Assembly (NCBI RefSeq): GCF_003385215.1
Contig: NZ_PQHW01000048.1
Location: forward strand, 1-49,069
DNA from: Amycolatopsis thermalba
Lineage (GTDB): Bacteria > Actinomycetota > Actinomycetes > Mycobacteriales > Pseudonocardiaceae
Length of the DNA stretch: 49,069 bases
Reading direction: 5' to 3'
The notes below the pieces were generated by a model. The model did no database searches. It was not told the DNA's origin and worked only from the letters and a program-made list of their open reading frames with translations. Of this stretch, positions 6,920-16,027 are shown piece after piece; position 1 is the first letter of the stretch, and each line of letters begins with the position of its first letter. Both the position numbers and the translations under genes were made by a program.

Positions 6920-7979
6920 GCTCGTCCGACACCGGCAGCGACTGACAGGTCAGCACGAACCCGTCGGCGACCTCGCTCTCCTCGAGCGCGAAGTTGCGGC
7001 GCATGTCCACCGCCCCGGCGGTCACCTTGGCGCGGCACGTGCCGCACACGCCGCCCTTGCACGCGAACGGCAGGTCCGGCCGCGCGCGCTGGGCGCTGTC
7101 GAGCACCGGCACGTCCCGCGGCACGGTGATCGTGGTGGACCGTCCGTCCAGGACGATCGTCGCCTGGCTGACGATGCCGTCGAGCGGTTTCTCCTCGTGC
7201 CGCACCGGCTCCGGCGGCACGTCGTCCACGTAGAACAGTTCCTGGTGGATCCGTTCCGCGGGCACCCCGGCCGAGCGCAGCCGGTCCTGGGCGACCGTGA
7301 CCATGCCGAACGGGCCGCACAGCCACCAGTGGCCGACCGCCGAGACGTCCGGGATCAGCGCCAGCAGCGCCGTCAGCTTCTCGCCGTCGAGCCGCCCGGT
7401 GAACAGCTCCGCCTCGCGGGGTTCGCGGGAGAGCACGTGCACCAGTTCGAGCCGGTCCGGGTAGCGGTCCTTGAGGTCGGCCAGCTCGTCGGCGAACATC
7501 ACGGTGTCCGTGCGGCGGTTGCCGTACAGCACGGTGACCGTCGCCGCCGGGTCGCGCAGCACCGTCGCCGCGATCGACAGCACCGGCGTGATGCCCGATC
7601 CGGCCGCGATCAGCACGTGGTGCTCGGGCACCGACAGGTCCGGCGTGAAGTTCCCGGTCGGCGTGCCGACCTCGATCTCGTCGCCGGGCCGCACCTGGCG
7701 CACCAGCCACGTCGAGAACAGCCCGTCCGGCACCTCACGCACCCCGATGCGCGGCTTGCTGCCTTCGGCCGCGCAGATCGAGTACGACCGGCGTTCCTCG
7801 CGCCCGTCGATCGTCCGCCGCAGCGTCAGCGACTGGCCGGCGCGGAACGCGTAGGCCTCCGCCAGCTCGGGCGGCACGTCGAAGGTGACCGCGACGGCGT
7901 CGTCGCACAGGCGCGTCACCTCGGCCACGGTCAGCGTGTGGAAGTCGCCCCGCAGCCTGGACTTGGTGCTCGCGGTCAC
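6897..7979 (-). CDS. paaE: Phenylacetyl-CoA epoxidase reductase subunit PaaE
   Basis: A 360-residue flavodoxin-reductase-like protein with a C-terminal plant-type ferredoxin domain. The FAD domain shows RRSYSICA, the NAD domain shows AAGSGITPVLSI and LCGPFGMV, and the 2Fe-2S cluster ligands are C307, C312, C315 and C345 (CKGGVCGTC plus LTCQS). It transfers electrons from NADPH to the PaaA di-iron centre for ring 1,2-epoxidation of phenylacetyl-CoA. GTG at 7979 lies 1 nt after the paaD stop. It is the last gene of paaZABCDE. Confidence 0.96.
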   Translation of the reverse strand: MTASTKSRLRGDFHTLTVAEVTRLCDDAVAVTFDVPPELAEAYAFRAGQSLTLRRTIDGREERRSYSICAAEGSKPRIGVREVPDGLFSTWLVRQVRPGDEIEVGTPTGNFTPDLSVPEHHVLIAAGSGITPVLSIAATVLRDPAATVTVLYGNRRTDTVMFADELADLKDRYPDRLELVHVLSREPREAELFTGRLDGEKLTALLALIPDVSAVGHWWLCGPFGMVTVAQDRLRSAGVPAERIHQELFYVDDVPPEPVRHEEKPLDGIVSQATIVLDGRSTTITVPRDVPVLDSAQRARPDLPFACKGGVCGTCRAKVTAGAVDMRRNFALEESEVADGFVLTCQSLPVSDELTVDFDV

Positions 7980-7980
7980 C

Positions 7981-8472
7981 TCAGATCTCCTTGACGTGCT
8001 CGAAGGGTTCGTCGCAGGACCGGCAGCGCCGCAACGACTTGCACGCGGTGGCCCCGAACTCCGACACCAGCTCGGTGTCCGCCGACCCGCACCGCGGGCA
8101 GGACACCCGCCGCACCGGCGGGCTCAGCGTCAGCGGGACCGGCCCGGACGGCCGCCGCGGCGCGCTGCCCGGGGGCGCGATACCCGCCTCAGCCAACGCC
8201 CGGCGGCCCCGCTCGCTGATCCAGTCGGTGCTCCAGGCCGGCTGCAGCACCGTGCGGACCTCGACGCGCGAGTACCCGGCGCCCTGCAACGCGTGCACCA
8301 GGTCGTCGCGCATGGTGTCCATCGCCGGGCAGCCGGTGTAGGTGGGCGTGATCGACACGGTCACCGCACCGTCCGATTCGGACACCTCGCGCAGCACGCC
8401 GAGGTCGGCCAGGGTCAGCATGGGCAGCTCGGGATCGCGGACGGTCTCCGCGACGGCGCGGGCGCTCACCAT
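7981..8472 (-). CDS. paaD: Phenylacetyl-CoA epoxidase maturation subunit PaaD
   Basis: A 163-residue protein. Its first half is a MIP18/DUF59-type domain (VRDPELPMLTLADLGVLREV; ITPTYTGCPAMDTMRDDLV). Its tail is a cysteine cluster (C125, C128, C144, C150, C153) that probably binds metal. Family knowledge puts PaaD in Fe-S or di-iron assembly for the epoxidase rather than in catalysis. ATG at 8472 overlaps the end of paaC by 7 nt, which fixes the start and indicates coupling. A longer upstream open frame is a shadow of paaC. Confidence 0.95.
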   Translation of the reverse strand: MVSARAVAETVRDPELPMLTLADLGVLREVSESDGAVTVSITPTYTGCPAMDTMRDDLVHALQGAGYSRVEVRTVLQPAWSTDWISERGRRALAEAGIAPPGSAPRRPSGPVPLTLSPPVRRVSCPRCGSADTELVSEFGATACKSLRRCRSCDEPFEHVKEI

Positions 8473-9350
8473 CTCGCCTCCGGATGGGCGCGGGCGACGC
8501 TCTGCAGCTCGGCCAGCAGGTAACCCATGGCCTCGGTGTGCCGGCCACCCCGTCCGGTCTGCCCGTTCACCCCGGCCTTCGCGGCGGCGTCCGGCCGGTC
8601 CAGCGAACCGGCGGCGAACACCTGCGCCAGCACGTCGTGGAACTCCGCGCGCACCTCCGCGGGGTCCACGGCGACACCGGCGGCGGCCAGGCGGGACTCG
8701 GTCTCGTGCGGCACGAACAGCTCGTCCACGTACGGCCAGACCTGTGCCAGCCCGGCCTGCATGCGCTCGTGCGAGAACGCCGTGCCGTCGCCGAGCCGCA
8801 CGGCCCACTGGGCGGCGTAGTCGCGGTGGTAGGTCAGCTCCTTGACGCCCTTGTCGGCGATCGCGGCGAGCACCGGGTCCACCGACTCACGCAGCCGCTG
8901 GAACAACGCCAGCCGCCAGGTGGAGAACACCAGCAGCACCGCGATGAGCTGCCCGAAGTCGCCGCGCTCCAGCTCGGCGAGCCGGACGTTGCGGAACTCG
9001 TGCTCGTCGCGGAAGAACGCGTAGTCGTCCTCGCCGCGATCGGTCCCGTCGGCCTTGCCGGCGCGGGCGAGCAGCAGCCGGGCCTGGCCGAGCAGGTCGA
9101 GGCCGATGTTGGCGATCGCGACCTCGTCCTCCAGTTCGGGCGCGCGCGTGCACCACTGCTGCAGCCGGTGCGAGAACACCAGCGCGTCGTCGCCCAGCAT
9201 CAGGCAGTACCGCGCCAGGTCCTCACCGTCCACACCGGACGGTACCGAGGTGTCCACCCCGGCGAGCGGCTCTTCGAACCCGGTGCCGAACGCCCACCGC
9301 GAGTCGTCGTGAGCGTCGATCAGTGCCTCGTAGGCGTTGTCAAAGGACAT
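8466..9350 (-). CDS. paaC: Phenylacetyl-CoA epoxidase structural subunit PaaC
   Basis: A 294-residue ferritin-like helical protein: YCLMLGDDALVFSHRLQQWC, IANIGLDLLGQARLLLARAG, and KELTYHRDYAAQWAVRLGDGT are family hallmarks. PaaC pairs with catalytic PaaA and lacks its own active di-iron site in characterised homologues. The ATG at 9350 lies 7 nt after the paaB stop. Length is slightly above the roughly 250 residues of E. coli PaaC. Confidence 0.95.
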   Translation of the reverse strand: MSFDNAYEALIDAHDDSRWAFGTGFEEPLAGVDTSVPSGVDGEDLARYCLMLGDDALVFSHRLQQWCTRAPELEDEVAIANIGLDLLGQARLLLARAGKADGTDRGEDDYAFFRDEHEFRNVRLAELERGDFGQLIAVLLVFSTWRLALFQRLRESVDPVLAAIADKGVKELTYHRDYAAQWAVRLGDGTAFSHERMQAGLAQVWPYVDELFVPHETESRLAAAGVAVDPAEVRAEFHDVLAQVFAAGSLDRPDAAAKAGVNGQTGRGGRHTEAMGYLLAELQSVARAHPEARW

Positions 9351-9357
9351 GGTCAGC

Positions 9358-9645
9358 TCACATGTGGGGGACGTTGTCGGGGATGTCGTAGAAGGTGGGG
9401 TGCCGGTACACCTTGTCGCCGGACGGCGCGAAGAACGGGTCCTTCTCGTCCGGGCTGGACGCGGTGATGTCGGCCGCCTTGACCACCCAGATGCTCACGC
9501 CCTCGTTGCGCCGCGTGTAGAGGTCACGCGCGTTGTGCAGGGCCATCTGGTCGTCGGCCGCGCGCAGCGACCCGACGTGCACGTGGTTGAGGCCTCGCTT
9601 GCCGCGCACGAACACCTCGTACAGCGGCCACTCGCTCTTGCTCAC
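9358..9645 (-). CDS. paaB: Phenylacetyl-CoA epoxidase subunit PaaB
   Basis: A 95-residue protein beginning [20 protein letters not shown] and ending [15 protein letters not shown], a standard PaaB. PaaB bridges PaaAC heterodimers in the epoxidase complex. The start is GTG at 9645, sharing four bases (GTGA) with the paaA stop, so it is translationally coupled. The longer upstream frame is a shadow of paaA. Confidence 0.95.
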   Translation of the reverse strand: MSKSEWPLYEVFVRGKRGLNHVHVGSLRAADDQMALHNARDLYTRRNEGVSIWVVKAADITASSPDEKDPFFAPSGDKVYRHPTFYDIPDNVPHM

Positions 9646-10586
9646 TTCGCCTCCGCCATCTTGCGCGCGTGCGCGGCCGCGGCCTCGCGGACCCACGCGC
9701 CGTCCTCGTGCGCCTGCCGCCGCCGCGCCAGCCGCTCGGCGTTGCACGGGCCGTTGCCTGCCACGACCTGCTTCATCTCGTCCCAGTCCACCGGGCCGAA
9801 GTCGTAGTGCCCGCGCTCGGCGTTCCACTTCAGATCCGGGTCGGGCAGGGTCACGCCGAGCGCCTCGGCCTGCGGCACCGTCATGTCCACGAACCGCTGG
9901 CGCAGCTCGTCGTTGGTGTGCCGCTTGATCTTCCACGCCATCGACTGCGCGGTGTTGGCCGATTCGGCGTCCGGCGGGCCGAACATCATCAGCGACGGCC
10001 ACCAGAACCGGTTCACCGCGTCCTGCACCATGTCCCGCTGCGCCTGGGTGCCCTTCATCATCGTCATCAGCAGCTCGTAGGCCTGACGCTGGTGGAACGA
10101 CTCCTCCTTGCAGATCCGGATCATCGCCCGGGCGTACGGCCCGTACGACGACCGGCACAGCGGCACCTGGTTGCAGATCGCGGCGCCGTCGACCAGCCAG
10201 CCGATCGCGCCGACGTCGGCGAACGTCAGCGTCGGGTAGTTGAAGATCGACGAATACTTCTGCCGGCCGCTGATCAGCTTCTCAGTCAGGTCCGCGCGGT
10301 CGGCGCCCAGCGTCTCCGCCGCCGAGTACAGGTAGAGCCCGTGCCCGGCCTCGTCCTGCACCTTGGCGAGCAGGATCGCCTTGCGCCGCAACGACGGCGC
10401 GCGGGTGATCCAGTTGCCCTCCGGCTGCATCCCGATGATCTCGGAGTGCGCGTGCTGCGCGATCTGCCGGATCATCGTCTTGCGGTAGCCCTCCGGCACC
10501 CAGTCCCGCGGCTCGATCCGCTGGTCCTTCTCGATGGTGTGCTCGAAGTGCTGTTCGAGGTCCTTCTCGGACAACGTGGCGGTCAT
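9642..10586 (-). CDS. paaA: Phenylacetyl-CoA epoxidase catalytic subunit PaaA
   Basis: A 314-residue ferritin-like di-iron oxygenase. Metal-ligand motifs are visible in [19 protein letters not shown] and [16 protein letters not shown] (the latter ExxH). It inserts oxygen into the aromatic ring of phenylacetyl-CoA to make the 1,2-epoxide, using electrons from PaaE. The ATG at 10586 overlaps the paaZ stop by one base (TGATG). Length matches the family. Confidence 0.97.
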   Translation of the reverse strand: MTATLSEKDLEQHFEHTIEKDQRIEPRDWVPEGYRKTMIRQIAQHAHSEIIGMQPEGNWITRAPSLRRKAILLAKVQDEAGHGLYLYSAAETLGADRADLTEKLISGRQKYSSIFNYPTLTFADVGAIGWLVDGAAICNQVPLCRSSYGPYARAMIRICKEESFHQRQAYELLMTMMKGTQAQRDMVQDAVNRFWWPSLMMFGPPDAESANTAQSMAWKIKRHTNDELRQRFVDMTVPQAEALGVTLPDPDLKWNAERGHYDFGPVDWDEMKQVVAGNGPCNAERLARRRQAHEDGAWVREAAAAHARKMAEAK

Positions 10587-12628
10587 CAGTTCTCCTTCGC
10601 AACCAGCGTCAGCACGTCGTACTTGGCGACGGACTCCGAGTTCTGGTTGGTCACGTCGGCGTCCCAGCGCACCTCGCCGTAGTCGGCGTTCTCGCGCGGG
10701 GTGATCTGCTTGGCGGTCAGGGTCACGGTCAGCTCGTCACCGGGCTTGACCGGGGTCAGGAAGCGCAGGTTCTCCAGGCCGTAGTTGGCCAGCACCGGGC
10801 CGGGCTCCGGCGAGACGAACAGGCCGGCGGCGAACGACACGACCAGGTAGCCGTGCGCCACGATGCCGCCGAACAGCGGGTTCGCGGCTGCCGCCTCGGG
10901 GTCGGTGTGCGCGTAGAAGGTGTCGCCGGTGAACTCGGCGAAGTGGTCCACGTCCTCCTGCGTCACCGTGCGCGGACCGGCGACCACGGAGTCGCCGATC
11001 TTCAGCTCCGCCAGGGACTTCCGGAACGGGTGCACGTCGTCTGTGTTGCGCGGCGCGCCCTCGACCCAGCGGCCGGTGACCGCGGTGAGCACCTTCGGGC
11101 TGCCCTGCACGGCGGTGCGCTGCATGTGGTGCAGCACGCCGCGGATGCCGCCCATCTCCTCGCCGCCACCGGCGCGGCCCGGGCCACCGTGCACCAGGCC
11201 CGGCATCGGCGAACCGTGTCCGGTGGACTCCTTCGCGTCGTCGGCGTCGAGCACCAGCAGGCGGCCGTGCCACGGCGCGACACCGAGGACGACCTCGCGC
11301 GCGAACTGCGCGTCGCCGGTCACGACCGACCCGGCGAGGCTGCCCTGGCCGCGGGCGGCGTAGCCGACGACCTGCTCGACCGAGGTGTAGGGCATCAGCG
11401 TGGAGACCGGGCCGAAGGCCTCGACCTCGTGCGGCTCGGCGCGCTCGGGGTCGCCCTTGAGCAGCACCGGGGAGATGAACGCGCCGCGCTCGGCATCGGC
11501 GTCGACCACCTCGACCCGCTCGGGGTCGCCGAACACGATGCTGGAGGCGTCCTGCAGGGCCTTCAGCGAGCGGCGGACCTCCTCGCGCTGCTCCAGGCTG
11601 GCCAGCGCGCCCATCCGGACACCCTCGGACGCCGGGTTGCCGATCCTGACCTTCGCCAGGCGCTCGGCGGCGGCCTCGGCGACATCGTCGAGCAGCTCCG
11701 CGGGCACGAACGCGCGCCGGATCGCGGTGCACTTCTGGCCTGCCTTGACGGTCATCTCGGTGACCAGCTGCTTGACGTAGAGGTCGAACTCGGCCGTGCC
11801 GGGCTTGGCGTCCGGGCCGAGGATCGAGCAGTTGAGCGAGTCGGCCTCGGCGTTGAACCGGACGGCCTGGCGGACGATGACCGGATGGGTGCGCAGCTTC
11901 TGCGCGGTGGAGGCCGACCCGGTGAACGACACCAGATCCTGCTCGGTGAGGTGGTCCAGCAGGTCACCGGCGCTGCCGGAGATCAGCTGCAGCGTGCCCT
12001 CCGGGATCAGGCCGGATTCGATGATCAGCTCGACGATCCGCTCGGTCAGGTAGGCGGTCTGGCTGGCCGGCTTCACCAGGCTCGGCACGCCCGCGAGGAA
12101 CGCCGGGGCGAACTTCTCCAGCGGGCCCCACACCGGGAAGTTGAACGCGTTGATCTGCACCGCGACGCCGCGCAGCGGGGTGGCGATGTGCTGGCCGAGG
12201 AACGTGCCGCCCTTGCTCAGCGGCTCCACGTTGCCGTCGACGTACACGGTGTCGTTGGGCAGCTCGCGCTTGCCCTTGCTGGAGTAGGCGAACAGCACGC
12301 CGATGCCGCCGTCGACGTCGAACTTGGAATCGCCGAGCGTGGCGCCCGTCTTCGCGGACAGCTCGTACAGCTCGTCGCGGTGTTCGCGCAGGTGGGAGGC
12401 CACGGCCTTGAGCAGCGCGGCCCGCTGGTGGAAGGTCAGCTCCCGCAGGGCGGGCCCGCCGACGCGGCGGCCGTGGTCGAGCGCGGCGGCCATGTCGATG
12501 CCGGCGGTGGAGATCCGTGCGACCTCGGCGCCGGTGACCGCGTCGTGCAGGGCTGCACCCTCGCCCTCCCCGGTCCGCCAGCCGCCGCTGACGTAGCTGC
12601 GCAGCATCCTCGTCGACTGCTGGGCCAT
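10586..12628 (-). CDS. paaZ: Bifunctional oxepin-CoA hydrolase / semialdehyde dehydrogenase PaaZ
   Basis: A 680-residue fusion. Residues 1 to ~530 are an aldehyde dehydrogenase with E261 (FNAEADSLN) and nucleophile C300 (GQKCTAIRR). The remainder is a MaoC-like hydratase ([20 protein letters not shown], then [10 protein letters not shown]). In the pathway the hydratase opens the oxepin-CoA ring and the dehydrogenase oxidises the resulting semialdehyde to 3-oxo-5,6-dehydrosuberyl-CoA. ATG at 12628 is chosen, with GCGAGG upstream; the open frame continues to 12943 only as a shadow of paaG. It is first in the leftward operon, and its promoter overlaps a PaaR-like dyad. Confidence 0.96.
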   Translation of the reverse strand: MAQQSTRMLRSYVSGGWRTGEGEGAALHDAVTGAEVARISTAGIDMAAALDHGRRVGGPALRELTFHQRAALLKAVASHLREHRDELYELSAKTGATLGDSKFDVDGGIGVLFAYSSKGKRELPNDTVYVDGNVEPLSKGGTFLGQHIATPLRGVAVQINAFNFPVWGPLEKFAPAFLAGVPSLVKPASQTAYLTERIVELIIESGLIPEGTLQLISGSAGDLLDHLTEQDLVSFTGSASTAQKLRTHPVIVRQAVRFNAEADSLNCSILGPDAKPGTAEFDLYVKQLVTEMTVKAGQKCTAIRRAFVPAELLDDVAEAAAERLAKVRIGNPASEGVRMGALASLEQREEVRRSLKALQDASSIVFGDPERVEVVDADAERGAFISPVLLKGDPERAEPHEVEAFGPVSTLMPYTSVEQVVGYAARGQGSLAGSVVTGDAQFAREVVLGVAPWHGRLLVLDADDAKESTGHGSPMPGLVHGGPGRAGGGEEMGGIRGVLHHMQRTAVQGSPKVLTAVTGRWVEGAPRNTDDVHPFRKSLAELKIGDSVVAGPRTVTQEDVDHFAEFTGDTFYAHTDPEAAAANPLFGGIVAHGYLVVSFAAGLFVSPEPGPVLANYGLENLRFLTPVKPGDELTVTLTAKQITPRENADYGEVRWDADVTNQNSESVAKYDVLTLVAKEN

Positions 12629-12650
12629 CGTTCCTCGCTTCCCCGGATTT

Positions 12651-12672
12651 ACCAACCGAACGTTCAGGAAGT
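12651..12672. promoter_or_regulatory. PaaR-like operator between paaZ and paaG
   Basis: The 22-bp element has left half ACCAACCG, centre AACGTT and right half CAGGAAGT. As I recall it, the PaaR (TetR) consensus of Corynebacterium has halves ACTNACCG and CGGTNAGT around NNCGNN; this site fits 13 of 16 fixed positions. It abuts a possible paaZ -10 (TAAATC, 12646-12651, minus strand) and covers the -35 zone of paaG, so one bound repressor could shut both divergent units. Confidence 0.72.
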
Positions 12673-12677
12673 CATGG

Positions 12678-12683
12678 TAGCGT
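12678..12683 (+). promoter_or_regulatory. paaG -10 box, leaderless geometry
   Basis: TAGCGT ends 6 nt before the paaG ATG (12690) and there is no Shine-Dalgarno, so transcription probably starts at the A of ATG. The matching -35 zone falls inside the PaaR-like dyad. Confidence 0.55.
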
Positions 12684-12689
12684 CTCGGC

Positions 12690-13481
12690 ATGGCTGACGA
12701 AAGCACCAGCGACGTTGTTTCCGTTTCCCGCGAAGGCGCCGTGGCCACCGTGACCCTGCTCCGGCCGGCGCTCACCAGCGAGCTGAAGACCGAGCTGCGG
12801 GACGCGCTCGAACTCCTGTCCGCGGACGAGACGGTCCGCGCGGTCGTGCTCACCGGCACCGGCCGGGCGTTCTGCGTGGGCCAGGACCTGGCCGAGCACG
12901 CCGACGCGCTGCGGGCCGACCCGGCGACGGCGTTCGCCACCATCGACGAGCACTACAACCCGATCGTCACCGCGCTGGCGACCATGCCGAAACCGGTGGT
13001 CGCGGCCATCAACGGCACGTGCGTCGGCGCCGGGCTCGGGTTCGCCCTCGCCTGCGACCTGCGGGTCACCGCGGACACCGCGAAGTTCGGCACCGCGTTC
13101 ACCGGCATCGGCCTGACCTGCGACTCCGGGCTGTCCGCCACGCTCGCGCGCGCGGTCGGCGCCGCCAGGGCGAGCGAACTCGTCCTGCTCGGTGAGACGT
13201 TCACCGCCGCGCAGGCCGCCGAGTGGGGCATTGCCGGACGGATCGTCCCCGCCGAGGAGGTCTCCTCGACCGCCGCCGAGCTGGCCGCCCGGCCTGCCGC
13301 GGGCCCGACGCTCGCCTACGCCGAGGCCAAGCGCGCCCTGGCCGCGTCCTGGGGCGCGCCGCTGCCGGACGTCCTGCGGCTGGAGGGCGAAGCGCAGGCG
13401 CGGCTGGGGCTCACCGGCGACCACCGCGGCGCGGTCGAAGCCTTCCTGAGCAAGTCGAAGCCGGTGTTCCAGGGGTCTTGA
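12690..13481 (+). CDS. paaG: 2-(1,2-epoxy-dihydrophenyl)acetyl-CoA isomerase PaaG
   Basis: A 263-residue crotonase. Oxyanion-hole segments are FCVGQDLAEH and GTCVGAGLGFALACDL. The active-site region IGLTCDSGLSATLARAVGAA has the aspartate typical of PaaG (PDCGG in E. coli) instead of the glutamates of true hydratases. The C-terminus DHRGAVEAFLSKSKPVFQGS also fits PaaG rather than PaaF. It converts the ring epoxide to the oxepin-CoA. It is divergent from paaZ. Assignment as paaG rather than paaF is by these motifs, not by assay. Confidence 0.88.
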   Translation: MADESTSDVVSVSREGAVATVTLLRPALTSELKTELRDALELLSADETVRAVVLTGTGRAFCVGQDLAEHADALRADPATAFATIDEHYNPIVTALATMPKPVVAAINGTCVGAGLGFALACDLRVTADTAKFGTAFTGIGLTCDSGLSATLARAVGAARASELVLLGETFTAAQAAEWGIAGRIVPAEEVSSTAAELAARPAAGPTLAYAEAKRALAASWGAPLPDVLRLEGEAQARLGLTGDHRGAVEAFLSKSKPVFQGS

Positions 13482-13507
13482 CAGTGCCACGGCGAGACGC
13501 ACATTAT
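13478..13507 (+). promoter_or_regulatory. Promoter of paaI-paaK inside the paaG stop region
   Basis: TTGACA (13478-13483) and CATTAT (13502-13507) are separated by 18 bp. The paaG stop codon TGA (13479-13481) is part of the -35 box. The expected start point near 13514 falls inside the PaaR-like operator at 13506-13527. Confidence 0.6.
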
Positions 13508-13527
13508 TAACCGTCCATTCGGTCAGT
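13506..13527. promoter_or_regulatory. PaaR-like operator upstream of paaI
   Basis: Left half ATTAACCG and right half CGGTCAGT flank TCCATT. It fits 14 of 16 fixed positions of the remembered PaaR consensus. It overlaps the -10 box and the likely start site of the paaI promoter, an ideal position for repression. Confidence 0.78.
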
Positions 13528-13549
13528 AACGATGGAAGGCAGTGCTGCC

Positions 13550-13954
13550 GTGTCCCAAGCCGCGCAGGCGATGTTCGCCGACGACGTCGCGTCGAAGTCG
13601 CTCGGCATCGAACTCGTCGAAGCGGACGGTGGCCGGGCGGTCGCCCGCATGACGGTCACCGAGCAGATGGTCAACGGGCACGCGATCGCCCACGGCGGCT
13701 ACATCTTCCTGCTGGCCGACACCACGTTCGCGTGCGCGTGCAACAGCCACGGCCCGGTGACGGTGGCGGCGGGCGCCGAGATCTCGTTCGTCGCCAGCGC
13801 CCGCCTCGGTGACCGGCTGGTCGCCACGGCCGAGGAACGCACGCGCTACGGGCGCAACGGCATCTACGACGTCACGGTGCACCGCGAGACCGGCACCGGT
13901 CGCGAGGTGATCGCCGAATTCCGCGGCCGCAGCCGCACGATCGGGAAGAACTGA
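13550..13954 (+). CDS. paaI: Hydroxyphenylacetyl-CoA thioesterase PaaI
   Basis: A single-hotdog thioesterase. NGHAIAHGGYIFLLADTTFA with following CACNSHG matches the PaaI active site, including the Asn and Asp of the family. It hydrolyses ring-hydroxylated phenylacetyl-CoA dead-end products and frees CoA. GTG at 13550 is preferred because GGAAGG at 13534-13539 precedes it and it leaves a normal leader after the predicted start site. ATG at 13532 (140 residues) is the alternative but would lie only 4 nt after the operator with no Shine-Dalgarno. Followed 13 nt later by paaK. Confidence 0.93.
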   Translation: MSQAAQAMFADDVASKSLGIELVEADGGRAVARMTVTEQMVNGHAIAHGGYIFLLADTTFACACNSHGPVTVAAGAEISFVASARLGDRLVATAEERTRYGRNGIYDVTVHRETGTGREVIAEFRGRSRTIGKN

Positions 13955-13967
13955 GGAGCCGGTCCCC

Positions 13968-15314
13968 ATGACGACCATGCACAGCGACGTGCCCCACGCG
14001 AAGCGTCTCGGCACCGCGCCGGCGCCGGACGACCTGACCGCCGCCGAGCGGATGAGCGTCGACGAGCTGCGCGCCACCCAGCTGGAGCGTCTGCAGTGGA
14101 CACTCCGGCACGCCTACCGGAACGTGCCGTTCTACCGCCGCAAGTTCGACGAGGCCGGGGTGCACCCGGACGACTGCCGCGAGCTGGCCGACCTGGCGAA
14201 GTTCCCCTGCACCACCAAGCACGACCTGCGCGACAACTACCCGTTCGGCATGTTCGCCGTGCCGCAGGAGCAGGTGCGCCGCATCCACGCCTCCAGCGGC
14301 ACCACCGGCAAACCGACCGTCGTCGGGTACACCGAAGCCGACATCGACACCTGGGCGACGGTGATGGCCCGCTCGATCTACGCGGCGGGCGGCCGTCCCG
14401 GGCACAAGGTGCACGTGGCCTACGGCTACGGCCTGTTCACCGGCGGGCTCGGCGCGCACTACGGCGTCGAGAAGCTGGGCTGCACCGCGATCCCCGCGTC
14501 CGGGGGCATGACCGCGCGGCAGGTGCAGATCATCACCGACTTCCGGCCCGAGGTCATCATGGTGACCCCGTCCTACATGCTGACGCTGATGGACGAGTTC
14601 GAACGGCAGGGCCTCGACCCGGCGAAGTCCTCGCTGCGGGTGGGCATCTTCGGCGCGGAGCCGTGGACCGAGCAGATGCGGCGCGAGATCGAGCAGCGGA
14701 TGGACCTGCACGCCGTGGACATCTACGGCCTGTCCGAGGTGATGGGTCCCGGCGTGGCGCAGGAGTGCGTGGAGACCAAGGACGGCCTGCACATCTGGGA
14801 GGACCACTTCTACCCCGAGGTGGTCGACCCGGTCGAGGGCACCGTGCTGGCCGAGGGCGAGACCGGTGAGCTCCTGTTCACCTCGCTCACCAAGCAGGCG
14901 ATGCCGGTGATCCGCTACCGCACGCGGGACCTGACCGCGCTGCGCCCGGGCACCGCGCGCCCGGCGTTCCGGCGCATGGACAAGGTGACCGGCCGCAGCG
15001 ACGACATGATCATCCTGCGCGGGATCAACGTGTTCCCCACGCAGATCGAGGAGATCGTGCTCGCCACCGCGGGCCTGGCGCCGCACTTCCAGCTCAAGCT
15101 GACCAAACAGGACCGGATGGACCACCTCACCGTCCTGGTCGAGGCGCGGCACGACACCCCGGCCGACCGCCGTCGCGGTGCCGCGGCGGAGATCGCCGCG
15201 CGGGTCAAGGACGGCGTCGGGGTCAGCGTCGGCGTCGAGGTGCTCGACCCGGACACGCTGGAACGGTCGATGGGCAAGCTGCGCCGCGTGATCGACCAGC
15301 GGCCGCCGGCCTGA
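13968..15314 (+). CDS. paaK: Phenylacetate-CoA ligase PaaK
   Basis: A 448-residue AMP-forming ligase. The P-loop SSGTTGKPT lies at residues 109-117, and YGLSEVMGPGVAQEC and RSDDMIILRGINVFPTQIEE are the aryl-CoA ligase adenylation and hinge motifs. It activates phenylacetate with ATP and CoA in the cytoplasm, the committed first step of the pathway. ATG at 13968 is preceded by GAGGAG. It is co-transcribed with paaI and lies 22 nt before paaR. Confidence 0.97.
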   Translation: MTTMHSDVPHAKRLGTAPAPDDLTAAERMSVDELRATQLERLQWTLRHAYRNVPFYRRKFDEAGVHPDDCRELADLAKFPCTTKHDLRDNYPFGMFAVPQEQVRRIHASSGTTGKPTVVGYTEADIDTWATVMARSIYAAGGRPGHKVHVAYGYGLFTGGLGAHYGVEKLGCTAIPASGGMTARQVQIITDFRPEVIMVTPSYMLTLMDEFERQGLDPAKSSLRVGIFGAEPWTEQMRREIEQRMDLHAVDIYGLSEVMGPGVAQECVETKDGLHIWEDHFYPEVVDPVEGTVLAEGETGELLFTSLTKQAMPVIRYRTRDLTALRPGTARPAFRRMDKVTGRSDDMIILRGINVFPTQIEEIVLATAGLAPHFQLKLTKQDRMDHLTVLVEARHDTPADRRRGAAAEIAARVKDGVGVSVGVEVLDPDTLERSMGKLRRVIDQRPPA

Positions 15315-15336
15315 GACCGGTTGGGATACTGGGGCC

Positions 15337-15951
15337 ATGACGACCGCACCCCCGGCCCGGCCCGCCCGGCGCGGCAGGCCGGGCTACGACCTGGAGTCCC
15401 TGCTGGCGGTCGCGGTCAAGCTGTTCAACGAGCGCGGCTACGACGGCACCAGCATGGAGGACCTGTCGCGCAAGCTCGGCATCACGAAGTCCGCCATCTA
15501 CCACCACGTGCCGAGCAAGCAGGAGCTGTTGCGGCTGGCGGTGAACCGCGCGCTGGACGGGTTGTTCGAGATCGTGGCCGAACTGGATTCGGTCGACGGG
15601 CGCGCGGTCGACCGGCTGGAGTACCTGGTGCGGGGCAGCGTGCGGGTGCTGGTCGACCGGCTGCCGTTCGTGACGCTGCTGCTGCGGGTGCGCGGCAACA
15701 CCAAGGTGGAGCGGGACGCGCTGGCCCGTCGCCGCGAGTTCGACCACATCGTGTCCGAGCTGGTCACCAAGGCCGTGGACGAGGGCGACCTGCGGCCGGA
15801 CATCGACCCGCCCACCGCGGCGCGGTTGCTGTTCGGCATGGTCAACTCGCTGATCGAGTGGTACCGGCCGCGCGGCGGGCAGAGCGGGGAGCAGCTGGCG
15901 GAGACGGTGGCGGCGGTCGCGTTCGACGGGTTGCGCATCCGGTCCGCTTAG
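15337..15951 (+). CDS. paaR: TetR-family repressor of phenylacetate genes, PaaR
   Basis: A 204-residue TetR regulator. The helix-turn-helix is at about residues 25-60 (GTSMEDLSRKLGITKSAIYH, then HVPSKQELL). The ligand domain ends LLFGMVNSLIEWYRP. Position directly after paaK and two PaaR-like dyads in the cluster support assignment as the local repressor, with phenylacetyl-CoA as the expected inducer from studied homologues. GATACT at 15325-15330 lies 6 nt before ATG 15337, so it may also have its own leaderless promoter. Confidence 0.88.
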   Translation: MTTAPPARPARRGRPGYDLESLLAVAVKLFNERGYDGTSMEDLSRKLGITKSAIYHHVPSKQELLRLAVNRALDGLFEIVAELDSVDGRAVDRLEYLVRGSVRVLVDRLPFVTLLLRVRGNTKVERDALARRREFDHIVSELVTKAVDEGDLRPDIDPPTAARLLFGMVNSLIEWYRPRGGQSGEQLAETVAAVAFDGLRIRSA

Positions 15952-16027
15952 GACTCCGATGCCGGGTTTCCCGGGTGAACGGCCTCACACCGGGAATGCC
16001 GGGGGTGCTCGCGGTGTCGGCACTGTC

